From Marasmius tenuissimus (taxonomy: Eukaryota > Basidiomycota > Agaricomycetes > Agaricales > Marasmiaceae): a stretch of DNA of 55,460 nucleotides. A model generated the notes under the pieces. The model saw only the letters and a program-made list of their open reading frames with translations. It searched no databases and had not been told where the DNA came from. Where the stretch lies: the NCBI GenBank assembly GCA_029532415.1, contig JAQOTA010000004.1:1-55460 (forward strand). Direction: 5' to 3'. The translations under genes were made by a program, and so were the position numbers. Below, piece by piece: positions 33,990 to 44,900 of the stretch; positions within the stretch are counted from its first letter, which is position 1, and each line of letters opens with the position of its first letter.

Positions 33990-34083
33990 TACACTGTTTG
34001 GGAATCGAACCCGAGCGGCTTGCTACGATGCACGAGATCCTTATTATGGAAGGCAAGCATGATAACCACTTCACCAACGGTGT
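33990..34083 (-). tRNA. tRNA-Gly(UCC)-like, copy 6, weakened stems
   Basis: The anticodon loop CTTCCA and the stem are intact. However, the 3' acceptor reads ACAGTGT and the T stem reads CCCAA, giving one mismatch in each. Both changes are CpG-to-TpG type on the + strand. The intron is about 21 bases. It lies in the same orientation as the nearby dehydrogenase, mirroring copy 1. Possibly still transcribed, probably impaired. Confidence 0.65.
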
Positions 34084-34089
34084 TCAAGG

Positions 34090-35980
34090 CATTGTAGAAA
34101 TCGGTTTGTATTGACAATGAGAGGCTGCCGGTAGAATGTGTGAATGAACCCGAGTTGCTCTTGGAGCTGTACCCCCATCATCGACCTCGACTTCTCAAAC
34201 CCGCGTTACATCCTCCTTAGTGGAGCACCCTGTCTTAGTGACGAGTCCGATTTGTGCGTGCGATTCACCTTTTTTTTTTCATTTCAGTAACTGACTGGTT
34301 AGGCTGGATGCGGAAGGGAATCTGATGTTCTGATTCTCCGAGCCTTTTTCTGTTTCTCAGCACGACCATCGTTATTCCCAAGAAAAAACCCAAGTCGTGA
34401 TCGTATCGAAGGAGCATGCAGAATCTAACAAAACGGGGGAAAAAGCAACACACAAGTAGTACTCCCCCAGATCCCGAAGATGATACTGCTAGGCTACGTG
34501 ACTATCCACTCTCTAGTCTTCGTCGTAGTCTATTTCCTCACCTCGCCTCCTAAACGGAACGGAAGACTGGCATCTTGATATTCAATTCCAACACTCTTTT
34601 GACCGTTCTCTCTGTAAGACCCACTCCAACTCGAACCCATGCCGACGGTGCGTGTCTGGTTCCCCTGATATTAAACTATCGAGTGGATCTGAGAAGCTTT
34701 CGTTTCTCGTTAAGGTCGTGCCATACAACATACAACATGATGATTCCACCACGAACTGACCCAGTGCTTCATTTGTTCCGCCTTTCGACGCAGTGAAGTC
34801 CGGACGGATAGCTTCCAAGTTGTGCTTACAGGAGGACGATGGGATTTCGATACAGCGTCGAGTCAAGGTGCGTATTTTGGCTCAAATCATTAGCATACAA
34901 CACTTTGTGTTTCTATCTCTCTCTCCCTTCCTAGCGGTCCGCGGAGAATTTTCAAAATCCCCTCCAGCCCATGCGGCATCTCGACTGCGTGAATGCTTCA
35001 ATCCCTAGTCGGAAGCCGAGAAAGATCTTCCAAATCCGCTCGCGCTTAGACTTTGAACTTCCACGATCGATTCCCCCCCCCCCCCTCCGGCTCTTTACTT
35101 CTCTTCATCTCACCTTCAATCAAGACAGTGGGCTTGACGAGGTTTGAAGGACGGCCTGGATGTGTAAAAGGTTCGGGTCAAATTCCATACTCTGACTTTG
35201 ACAATGCATAGTCATGATCCATCGTATAGAGGACGGACGGACGGACGAACCCTACCATACGGTCACGAAAATCAAAGATAGTCAGCACCTCGGTGTTCAG
35301 AGGTTAACCGGTGGACAGGACCGCCTCGAATTGAGAAGTGGTCGTGTTGTGTGGGAGTAGTTAAAAAACTTGCCGCTTTCGAAACTTTGGACTTGCACCT
35401 GATTTTTTTTTCTCAAAGCCGATTCTCGCTCTTTTAATCTGTACGATGGATTAGCTTGCGTGTTCGATTCGCACCTTGGGTTTTATAATCATAATCAAAA
35501 AGACGCCCAGCAACCCGACACGAATGATTGTCCGAATCAGCTGCCACGAACGGGATGACTTTTTTTTGTCTATACGAATTCAATGCACTGATTTATTCGT
35601 TACGTGGCTCAGAGGCTTTCGACGCAGTGAAGAATCTTAGATCCTCTACCCCGCTGAAAGCTCTCCAACCTTCGACGGAGCCCCCCCCCCCCTCCTCACC
35701 GTCGTTGAATGTGTCTCCCCCTTCTCTGTCACTCATACACAAGCCCAAACTGGGTAAGCCGTATAGTCGCGCGGACGCTTCAATCCAGGCTGGTCCTGGA
35801 CAAGGAAAAGCAGGCACGATTGTGCTCCTTTCAAGATGTGACTCTAGCAAGCGGGGGATGGAATCACTTCATATGAACATTGGAATACTTAGTGGAAACT
35901 CCACCGAGAGTCACCGTCTATTTCGACTCGGGTTCTTTGACAGATGCATGTTCATCGTCTTCTCTGGAGTCCGCCCTGTT
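34090..35980. other. Unassigned stretch with C-runs
   Basis: No gene supported. Contains homopolymer C runs at 35073-35085 and 35681-35692. The word CTTTCGACGCAGTGAAG occurs twice (near 34783 and 35617), hinting at another small duplication. A minus-strand frame at 34582-34866 has some protein character but no family. Confidence 0.4.
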
Positions 35981-35982
35981 TT

Positions 35983-36520
35983 TAGCGCTTCCGAACGGAT
36001 TCCTGGGAGACACTTTCCTCGCTCAAACTGTTGGTCAGACCTCCAACGCCGATGATTGGGTTCCAGAGGCTGGGGTATGCTGTAAAAACCCATTGAGCGA
36101 CGTGAAGCAAAGAAATCAGCGAGTGACTCACGGGCAGAAATGGTCGCATTGATCATGTTAATCAAGTCTCGACCTGCATTGTGAGTCTGATTCACCGCTC
36201 CTCCAGTCACCTGGCCGATTTGCCCCCCCCCCCCCCCCCCGTTATTGACATTCTGGTATCCTTGTTAATTAATATTCTGGTGAGCTCCATGGTCACTGCT
36301 GTAGTGTATACCCCAATGAGAGTGGGCGTGCTCTATAGACATCATCCTCGACGGGCGGTCGGCCGTGTCGGAAAACTATTTACTCCCCAGATGGTTGGAT
36401 GAACGTCAATTGAGCCAAATGAGGGTGGAGGAAGTCATGAGAGAGCTTCTTGAAATCGTGAGATGATAACTGCTGTAGTGTGTCGAAAAACGTGTTGATG
36501 TTGCCCAAACATCATCACCA
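35983..36520 (-). pseudogene. Truncated copy of the NACHT gene start
   Basis: This matches the promoter, first exon, first intron and start of the second exon of the gene at 26153-28707. It opens MMSIEHAHSHWGIHYSSD from 36345, then a TAA interrupts the Asn/Gln-rich part (QNIN-stop-QGYQN). An 18-base G run (C on the + strand, 36223-36240) then shifts the frame, followed by AGRDLINMINATISA, the conserved intron and QQFERGKCLPGIRSEAL. The match ends before Walker A, so no ATPase domain is present. The intron is almost identical in the two copies, pointing to a recent duplication. Confidence 0.8.
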
Positions 36521-36524
36521 GAGG

Positions 36525-37430
36525 TGGGCGTCTAGCCATAGTTGATGGCCGCTGTCTGGAAGTGGCTGGGATGTAAACAAGCGCCAGCAAGCGTACCTAA
36601 AGGAGTCTTGAATCGACTTGCCTCTTCTTGAACGGGTTACTGGTGCGAGCTCGAGTGACAGTGTTTGACTTCATATTGTGAGCGTGTCGGCGCGAAGTTT
36701 GCTTACACATGCACCCACAACAAAGAAAACGGCCCGGACGGACGAATCGGAGCACCGAGCTCCGCCAACTGTTCATTGTTCAACGCAAATTGTTTCATTT
36801 GTTACAGCACACCTTTGATCTGAGAACTTCAACTCTCCGACAACCGTGGTGGATCGTGATACCCTACAGAATCTGAGCACACATCAGTAGAGATGGAGGG
36901 GAAAATCTCGAGGAGGGTGAGGAATGGGCCGAAATGGGATGAAATTCATCGAGTACGTTCGGACGATTGTTTTTTTGTCGTGACGATTCACACTGACCGA
37001 TGTCTTCAGTGTCATTCCGACTGCTGTATCTTCCTGAAGGTCTAGCTCGCGCTCATATGTCTCGGTTTCTTGCTCCACAATACCACCGGCCACCTTCCAC
37101 CATGCCTTCTTTCGCACGGCGACTCATGTGAGCCACCAAAAAAAGCACAGCATAGAATTTGCGTTTAGGTTGTTCGAGCTTAACAGCTATTACCGGTCAT
37201 CGCGGTGAAGGGTTCATGGGGAGGAATATCGAATCAAATGGAGCAAAGATCAGTTTGACAGGATACCCACCGTGTTTCAACCGCGTATGTTCGTTCATTT
37301 CTTCTCTCTCTCAGGCTGGTCGGACGTTATTGACACTAGGTCGTTATCACACAGCCTGCCTTCTATATATGTGCAAGTCTTGACAGGGCGGCATGCCACC
37401 TACATTCACTCAAGATGACAACACGGGGCG
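36525..37430. other. Intergenic, nothing recognised
   Basis: Short frames only, with no RNA gene or clear repeat. Confidence 0.4.
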
Positions 37431-37484
37431 CGGAGCAGAGTTTCGAGGCCGTGAAACTGGTCGTGAAAGGGAATCGAGAAAGGA

Positions 37485-37700
37485 AGAAATTCCCGGGCTC
37501 GGGAATTCACACCATTCACGGCCGGGAAACCTTCCGGGAATAGAATCAATTCATCTCCGGGAATGCTGTAAATAACTTACCGTAAATAGTATAGGTTCCC
37601 GGACGATAAATATTTATCTTATCGAGCGGGAATCTTATCTATTCACGGGCGAGAATAATGGCGAGAATTCATTAGATTCGCGGTCGAGAATTCGTCCGTA
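37485..37700 (+). repeat. CGGGAAT-rich low-complexity tract
   Basis: CGGGAAT or its complement recurs at least five times in about 150 bases (around 37488, 37497, 37536, 37558 and 37628), with further near matches such as GAGAAT. There is no regular period and no coding potential is seen. Confidence 0.55.
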
Positions 37701-38059
37701 AAATACATTACCCTCTCCAAGTACGATGAGAAAATCTGCTTGGGCGTGGCGAGGACGGACAGCGACGCTGTATTGTAAGTCAGAGGGCTGAGAGAGACGA
37801 CGTTGAAGAGATAAACGCCGAACATAGGGCGGCCCAGGCCCACACCAAAGTGGGCGAACCGGCCCGACATCAAGACCTGATGTCAGTCCTCGTGGTAGCG
37901 CGTTCCTCTCACTTCGACCACCACCACTCCGTACCTTCAAGCTCCAGCGACCTCGGTCTGACGCTCAACAGCGTACCGTCAACACGAACTCAGACCCTCT
38001 CCTTCATCCTTCCTCTGAACTCCTCTCTGCTCATCGATTACTTCCCGCCAACGGCCTCC

Positions 38060-38800
38060 GCAAGAATCACCAACCCAGACCACATTTCCCGGTTTCTCCA
38101 TCGACAGAACCACCTTCCTCAACATCGCCGTTCACCGCGCTCTACACGAGCATTTCTGATCTTGACGGACGTCTGCACATACCGCGGTTCACAGGTAGTT
38201 TTCCCTGTCTTTTTAAACATGGTCTGTAGTACCTAACGTTTTTATAGCATCGCATTCGTTTGTAACGGCCAGCGAGAAGGCACTGTAGGATACGCATCGC
38301 ATATCATTTTTCCCTTCGAACCTACTCGTCCACTCCATCCATCCAACAAGCTTCCACACGAACCACCGGGTTCCAGACCAGAATTCCCGGTCTCTCTACC
38401 AACAGAACCAACAACTCGGCATCGTTTACTGCGTTCCACTCGAGCGGCTCTGCTTTTGACGATGGCTGCGCACAACGCGACTCACAGGTGAGTTTTTGTT
38501 GTCTTGCAAACGTGGTCTGTGGTAACCAACTTTTTTCTAGCGTCGAATTCGTTTGCGACAAGCCAGAAGACATGATTCTGCTCACTCAACACTATCCTGC
38601 CAACACTCTTCGCAATCCCGAATTCTGGGCTCTCTACCGGCAGACCCACCGCCTCAACATCGTCGTTTACTGTGCTTTACACGAGCGGCTCTGCTCTTAA
38701 CGATGGCTGCGCACAGCACAATTCAGAGGCCAGTTTTCGTTGTTCTCGAACGTGCTACGGAGCTATCCTGACACCCAACCCATAGTATGCGGCACGCGTT
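38060..38800 (+). repeat. Three imperfect tandem units of about 240 bases
   Basis: The units start near 38070, 38330 and 38590. Shared blocks include AGAACCA or AGACCCACC, then AACATCGTCGTTTACTGTGC, then CGAGCGGCTCTGCT and GATGGCTGCGCACA. Each is followed by a T-rich piece with GTGAGT- or GTAGTT-type donors and a TTTCTAG- or TTTATAG-type acceptor before CGAATTCGTTTG. The units look like a repeated exon-intron pair. The frame is not maintained across all three, so no protein is called. Confidence 0.55.
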
Positions 38801-40030
38801 CGAGTGCAGCAATCACAGCGGGATCGTACATTTGGTGGGGGGGGAGGTTTGTAGGGGCGTGTAGTGTCCACAACGGAGGAAGCAGAACGCAGAGAAGGGA
38901 ATGAATGACAAGGAGCAAAGGAAAGAGCAGGAATCAGGGAAGGAGAGAGATGGGAAAGTAGTGCATGGTTCAGAGTTCGCTCGAGATACCTAGTTTTATT
39001 TGGGATGATACTTTGGACTCAACGTTTTCGGGTGGCGATTCCTTCACCGGGCGTAGTAGGCTGGAGTACAGATGAAATGGATTTCGTCGGGATTGTATAC
39101 AACTAGAGATCGTATAGATTATTTTCATTCAAATCGTGAACGTTGGACAGCAGAAACGCAGGGTAAGGTGGGTCAAGATACAAGGTGTTCATTCTGAGGT
39201 TCTGTTTAGAGGCAATAAAGGAATAGCAGTATGATTGCAACGACCTTGGAAAAATTACCCAAGATTGATAAATTAAGGGGCGTTGCACTCACCATGGCTA
39301 TTTCGACCCACCCCGAAGAAGCATACGCAAAAGTCGATGCAAAAGCAAGAAACTTGGAGAAAATCTCAGCGAGGGTGCAAACGAGGAGGAGTTGAGAAGC
39401 TTACGAGGGTGCCGGACCAGTAGTCATTTTCTGCGACCCAGTATAAACCTTGGAACAACAAGAGTACGAAGATTGCGGTAAGGCACTGTTCGATAACTGT
39501 CTAAAATTGTTTTGGTCTAGAGAACTCAAGAATACTGACCGGATACTAGACGTGATAGCAGGGACGGTTCAGCTTCAGTTGATAACTGGTGAACGGGATG
39601 GTCAAACGTACGATCATCTTCTTGAGCGAGCTGCGGGTGGAAAGGAGAATTCAATGACGCGCAAAAGTGTCAAAGCCGAGTCACGTACATAGTTCGAGTG
39701 GTCGGAAACTTGAGTTTTTTGTCTTGGTGTGTTCGCGTTATGAGTTGGAGATGAATTGGGGTTGAGGCGCGTTGAGGCGCATTGTAGTGGTTTGGTTTGA
39801 CGCCGGACGTGGGAAGAGAGCGGCAACACAACGTCGGCCAGTATCATACTATTCTTGCCAACAATTTACTCCTCTCAAGCAGCGTTTTCTTCCTGAACAA
39901 GATCATGTTGGATTATGATAGCGACGGCGACACGCTACGTATCGGGTTAGTAAGAGCACAGGAATTCGACAAAATCTCTTACCGAATAGGAAGACAATGA
40001 GCGGGAACTTCCAGGATGTCACGAGATTTT
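38801..40030. other. Intergenic, nothing recognised
   Basis: Contains a purine-rich stretch (38870-38960) and short frames without family resemblance. Confidence 0.4.
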
Positions 40031-40039
40031 GACGGACGC

Positions 40040-40690
40040 GTTCCTCTCGAACCTCCCGAACCTTTTACACCACCCAGCCCCGACGCTTCTTCCACGAATG
40101 GTCCCTTTGATCTCGCCAACATCTAGAACCTGCCCGTTCCACCGCATCGCCCCAACGTTACGCGTAGGATTGCCAGTATTCCACAACATTGTGGTCTTCT
40201 TCGCGGCAACGTCCCAGATGTGGACATATCCCGTGCTCGTCGAGACAGCGACGGTATTACTCTACTCAACCCCACCATACGTGAGGATTCAGTCGTCGCC
40301 GTATTTCTCCTCAACTGGCGATTATCCTCGGTCGTCATGAGGTACTTCAAGTCAATTGCCACGGTGGGTAGAAGGGGTGGTATCCGCCGCACCGTTTTCG
40401 AAGAGAACAGAGGCAGTATCGGTAGGGAGAGAGAAGTCGATGATCGTTCGTGTGAGCTAAGGTGATGAGACGCAGAGTTAACGACGAACTCGGGAGGTTC
40501 GGGGTCTGACGAAGCGAGATACGAGCTCGATATATTGTTCGTCAACGACGGAACCAGTGGAGGGTACTTGGTTTTTAGAGCACTGGGTATGTATCGATCT
40601 TCGAGGAAGATGAAATCACTGTGGTCCCATAACGGTTTTCTCCCAGACCACCAATCGTGATTCAGCATCGCGTCGAGCCTGACTTCGGGC
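40040..40690 (-). pseudogene. Cdc20/Cdh1-like WD40 gene remnant
   Basis: Cdc20-family proteins activate the anaphase-promoting complex. On the minus strand, FLEDRYIPSALKTKYPP echoes the family's conserved GDRFIP motif. About 90 residues later KTVRRIPPLLPTVAIDL resembles the R-x-I-P lead into the propeller. After frame shifts, TVAVSTSTGYVHIWDVAAKK and NPTRNVGAMRWNGQVLDVGE give one clear WD blade (ending WD) and part of the next. An in-frame stop precedes that blade and the gene ends within the second blade. Most of the seven-blade propeller is missing. Calling the family is fairly safe from the combination of motifs; calling it broken is safe. Confidence 0.5.
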
Positions 40691-40699
40691 GTTTCCGCT

Positions 40700-41900
40700 A
40701 CCTAACCATATGATGGGCATTAGACACACTGGGATGGGTTATACGCAAAAGATTCCACTCACACTGAGTGGCGATGGCTGACTCTGCGCTTATGCACTGC
40801 GAGCAGCGAGAAGACCGAGTTCCGGTCTCGTATTCAGCAGAGAAGCCTCTGGTCAGAATCCGATCGTTGTCATTATGATGGAGCGTTGGCGGTTGAGACA
40901 ATTGCTGGAGATGAAAGGGCCTGCTTCAGCCATCGTAGAACTCGCTAGGGGTGATAGATTTAAGCTCGAAGATTGAGTAGGTTAGGCGGTGAATAACTCA
41001 CAAAGAACCCTGTGAAGGGGATCGAGCGTGCTGACAGTGATGATAGAAAGAGCAAGGGGAAAATGTGGGGAGGAGTGCGAGATGATCCACTGGACTAAGG
41101 TCACAACAACTTGTCTTGAAGTTTGGCTCGGTCTCGATGCTTTACTAGTTCTCAGCAGCCGGTGCGATACCTTACCCTGTTCTACGCGTCCGCGCCCGTT
41201 CAATCTTCAGGGCCTCCTCCACCTCTGACAATTCTTGAGCCCTTCTTGATTAGGTGATTGACAGCTGAGCTTTGACAGACCGAAGATTGGCTTTGGGAGC
41301 TTCGTTTGCTCTGGTTGGGCATAGGTTTCCTGAGTGGGTCCCCTTTCAGGTCATCAAGGTAGCTGGAAGGCAGCTGGTGAGCTCCGGCTATGAGACTATT
41401 GTATTGAGAATCTTACCTAGCTTTAGATCCATGTATCAGGCTTCGCACGCCAGCCGTCCTCGAGCCCTTCATCTTCTAATTTCGGTGTATCATGTCTGCT
41501 CGAGCTGTCTGGTTGAGCAAACGACGCTGGTATTAGCATCCGGGTTGAGGTTTCGTGCATTGATGAACAGCACGGAAGTGATAGGGACAGGCACAGACAC
41601 CCCGCAGGTGTGGACGTACTTGAATTGGCTTGAGGAACTAGATAGGTAGATATTCAGCCGTTACTCTCAACAAACGCAACTGCATGGGATGACAATATTC
41701 GGGAAGCGGGGTGGGGGTCTGCTCAGCATATTTCGCCTGATAGATCTCAATGTCTTGGAACTCGAGGGAGCGGTCAAAAGCGTGAGCTTAGACGGAATAA
41801 GGGTTGGGTTTGAATTGACTGAGTAACTCAATAAGAAGTTTAAACAAGCCATATCGTTGTCAATCGCTGGAGTAGGTATCATGAGACCTTCCCGAATCCA
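40700..41900. other. Unassigned stretch
   Basis: A plus-strand frame at 41272-41649 (ending TPQVWTYLNWLEELDR) has protein-like composition but no recognised domain. The last exon of the transposase gene to the right may also extend into 41667-41900 (ERPWIREGLMIPTPAIDN) on the minus strand, but its splice junction could not be fixed. Confidence 0.3.
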
Positions 41901-41943
41901 AGGCCGTTCAATCCTGGTACATTGTGGTCAGATCGAATAGAAT

Positions 41944-44900
41944 CTAACACAGGTTTGGGTGGTTTACCTTGCTCAAATTAACGACAACCGTTATTGCGTC
42001 AACCAGCTGCCACCTTGCCGTATGACCCACAACCCACGATAGTTCAACGAGTTCCTCTCCCTCACTGAAGGAGGAAGACACCATCTTCGCTTCGAAGCCT
42101 TCATTCCAGTACGCTTTGAACGGGTCAGCTACATGGTCGGTGTGGATCGGCTTGCTTTGCTTGACAATGAATTTGATCCTTTGGTCCTGTCGTAGGATAT
42201 GAGAGATCTGTCCAGCTACCCATTCCGCATCCGGATCGCCTTGTGGTCTGAAGCAAATATAACTATTTCCCTGACTACGACCGCCGGAGACACTGTATAC
42301 GGCGTCAGAGACTGTGAGGGCCCTCACATTGGACAGCACTTCGTAAGGTCGTTGGGGGATCAGCTTGACTATCCTCGACGGCAATCCTGAGCGGGAACCA
42401 GCGCCTCGCCCGAAGCCATCGGGATCTGTAAGTTCAGGTGTGGCGGAGGAACCAAAGACATGTCGATACGCTTTATCCAGGAGAGTGATACATTGCCGGA
42501 GCAAAGGAGGGCAGTCAGGCCTGAGGAGCCATTGGCGAAAGTTGCTTCCGCGAGCGAAGGCGTGTAGTAGTGTCTTCTCGTATTCGCCTAACGGGAGAAT
42601 GAGAAAGAAACAGCTATTCCACGACGATTCGACGTACCCAATTTGTGGTTGATCGGCATATCCTGCATCATACCAACCAATCTCTCCCCCCTAAAGCACC
42701 AAAAATTGCGAACGTTCCCAAATTGTTCCATGTTGTCTGCAATGTGAAAAGCCATATGATACGTGGTCGCCTGGAACCCGGGAAAATACTCCTGCATACC
42801 CAGAACGTGCCTCCGCAGACTGGTCCTGAACTGTTGACGCCGAAGAGGGGTGAGATTCCTTTTCGCCATGTTTATAGCCGCACAAGACAAGTGCATTGAC
42901 GTAGAGAGAACTCCGGTCGCATCCGCGTCGGCTTGCGAGGGACTAGGCGACCCAGGCTGCCATAAACTCAAGACTACCATGGGCAGATAAATTTCTAGGA
43001 CGTTTCGCCAATGGACAGCCTTTAGTTTGCCCGCTCTTGGAAATCCGATCTCCGCAGGTGGTCGGTCGATGTGAGAGGGTACAATGGTTTCGCGAACGAC
43101 CTGCTGCATACGGGACAGCACCTCATAAGAGTCGAAACGCGTCCATTCTAAGGTATTTTTTGGTTGCTCGAGCCTCTGGTGGGATTGTTAGGATTGGTCT
43201 GCAGACGCCGAAGATAAACTTACCCAATGAATTAGTTCTCGAATCAATGCTTCCTTTTTGAACGGCCCAGACGGTACGCAGTTGAGATCTGTTGCGACGA
43301 ACTCCAAGCCCTGAAGCGGTATCCCTGAGAGTTTCGTCTTCAGCGCCGATTCCGTTTGGAACGGCTCGCATAGTACACGGTGAGCCGTCCCGATACCAGT
43401 CGCTGCAGAGGCGCTCATTCGCTGCGATAAATTGTCCAACCTCTGCCGTTTCTCTTCGGAGGTGAGATTAAGGAGTTCTCTGAAAGTACCCCCCGTGATG
43501 GATGGTGGTTCCCCAGCCCAGGCGGCACTGGGTTGCCCTCGGATACGACAGGAGAAGTGGGGCCAATTGAAATCTGCGGTTGTAACATCATGAAGCCGCT
43601 GAAGGAACCGATGAGTGAAGTGAAAGGGCTGGAGATAGGGTACTAACCCAAGCAAGAAGGCCATCGACCATGTCCCTCTTTAAAATATCCCTCTCACGAA
43701 CTTCAGCTAAACTGGTGATAAGGCTGTAGATTGCTGATGGAAATACCATCAGGTCAATGCAGACATACAGCAGGGTGTGCCAACGTCTGCTCGATAACTT
43801 CTGACGCAGTTTTCGTTCCGCCTCAGGGTCCAGGGGGCGAAGGGAAAGGTCGTTGTGAATGAGCTTTATCTGATGCATGGCCGGCTTGTCCAAACTTAAG
43901 ATTGCTCTTAGCTCACTCAACCTTCCTGACCTCCACAGGCGCTCAGTTTCTGTGAGGGTCTCCCATTCCAGTACCTCCAAGGGGTCTGACTCTTCCTCAT
44001 CCAAGTGATCGCCGATTCCGCATAGAGGGGGCGGAAGTGTGAAGGGATACCGAAATGCGATGGGGTAGAGTTTCTTTCCGCCGGGTTTGGAAGAATGTTG
44101 AGGTTTTTCGAGGTTCGGCGCCTCAACGTGTTCCGGATCGTCCATGATTACAGCCTCGTCCAGAGCGCTTGTGCTACCGTCACTGGCTTTACCGACGTCG
44201 ATGCCCATGACCTCTCGACAGACCCGTTGACCAAGAACAAGATACATTATGTGCATTGGATCGACAGCCAACTGAAGGCCTGGCTGCCAATATGGTAGTT
44301 TCCAGAAAGCAGAATACCGCATGCCGAGTCTTTCGACCCGTTTCTGTTCCTGAGTGGTGGATGCATTGAGCCAGAGCTCTGCATTCTTCCTGTGATAGTC
44401 GTTAGGGATGGGGATCCAGGACTCGAAGTCGGAGCGAAGAGCGTGAAACTTGTGCCATACTTGACAAGTAGGACAAAAATTATGAGAGTTGATATCGATG
44501 TGTCCGGAAAAGGGACGAGAGCACTTGAGATCCATGCTCACCAAAGCGAGCGCTGCTCGAGAGGTGGTGTTCTCGCCAACGAATTGGACGCCGCGTGTGT
44601 ATGCAATCTCTAAGTCATCGAGGAGAGGGGCGACATAGTGGCGATGTTGGGCAAGTTTGGCTTGAGGCTCCTGCGGCCCTGCAATGATCCCGGGGACATA
44701 AATATAACCAGTGTCGTATCGAATGTGGAGAGGAAGGTTGAGGCAGAAAAGGGCCATCACTCCAGTTTTCGATGTTTTCCCTCCCATCAAATTCTTCTCG
44801 ACCTTGAAGAAGTCGGCGTATAATGCGAAGAACCACCGGCCTTCATCCCCCCTGTCGGCAACGAAAAGATCCCCATTCGGTCCCCTGAGCTCTTGGAAGT

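Noticed and set aside
22592..34083. tRNA-Gly copies as SINE elements
   Set aside because: No A-rich tail or shared body follows the tRNA parts, and most copies have perfect cloverleafs with canonical introns.
35456..35490. GTGTTCGATTCGCAC, tRNA T-arm-like
   Set aside because: The stem does not pair over five bases and no acceptor or anticodon arm is in place.
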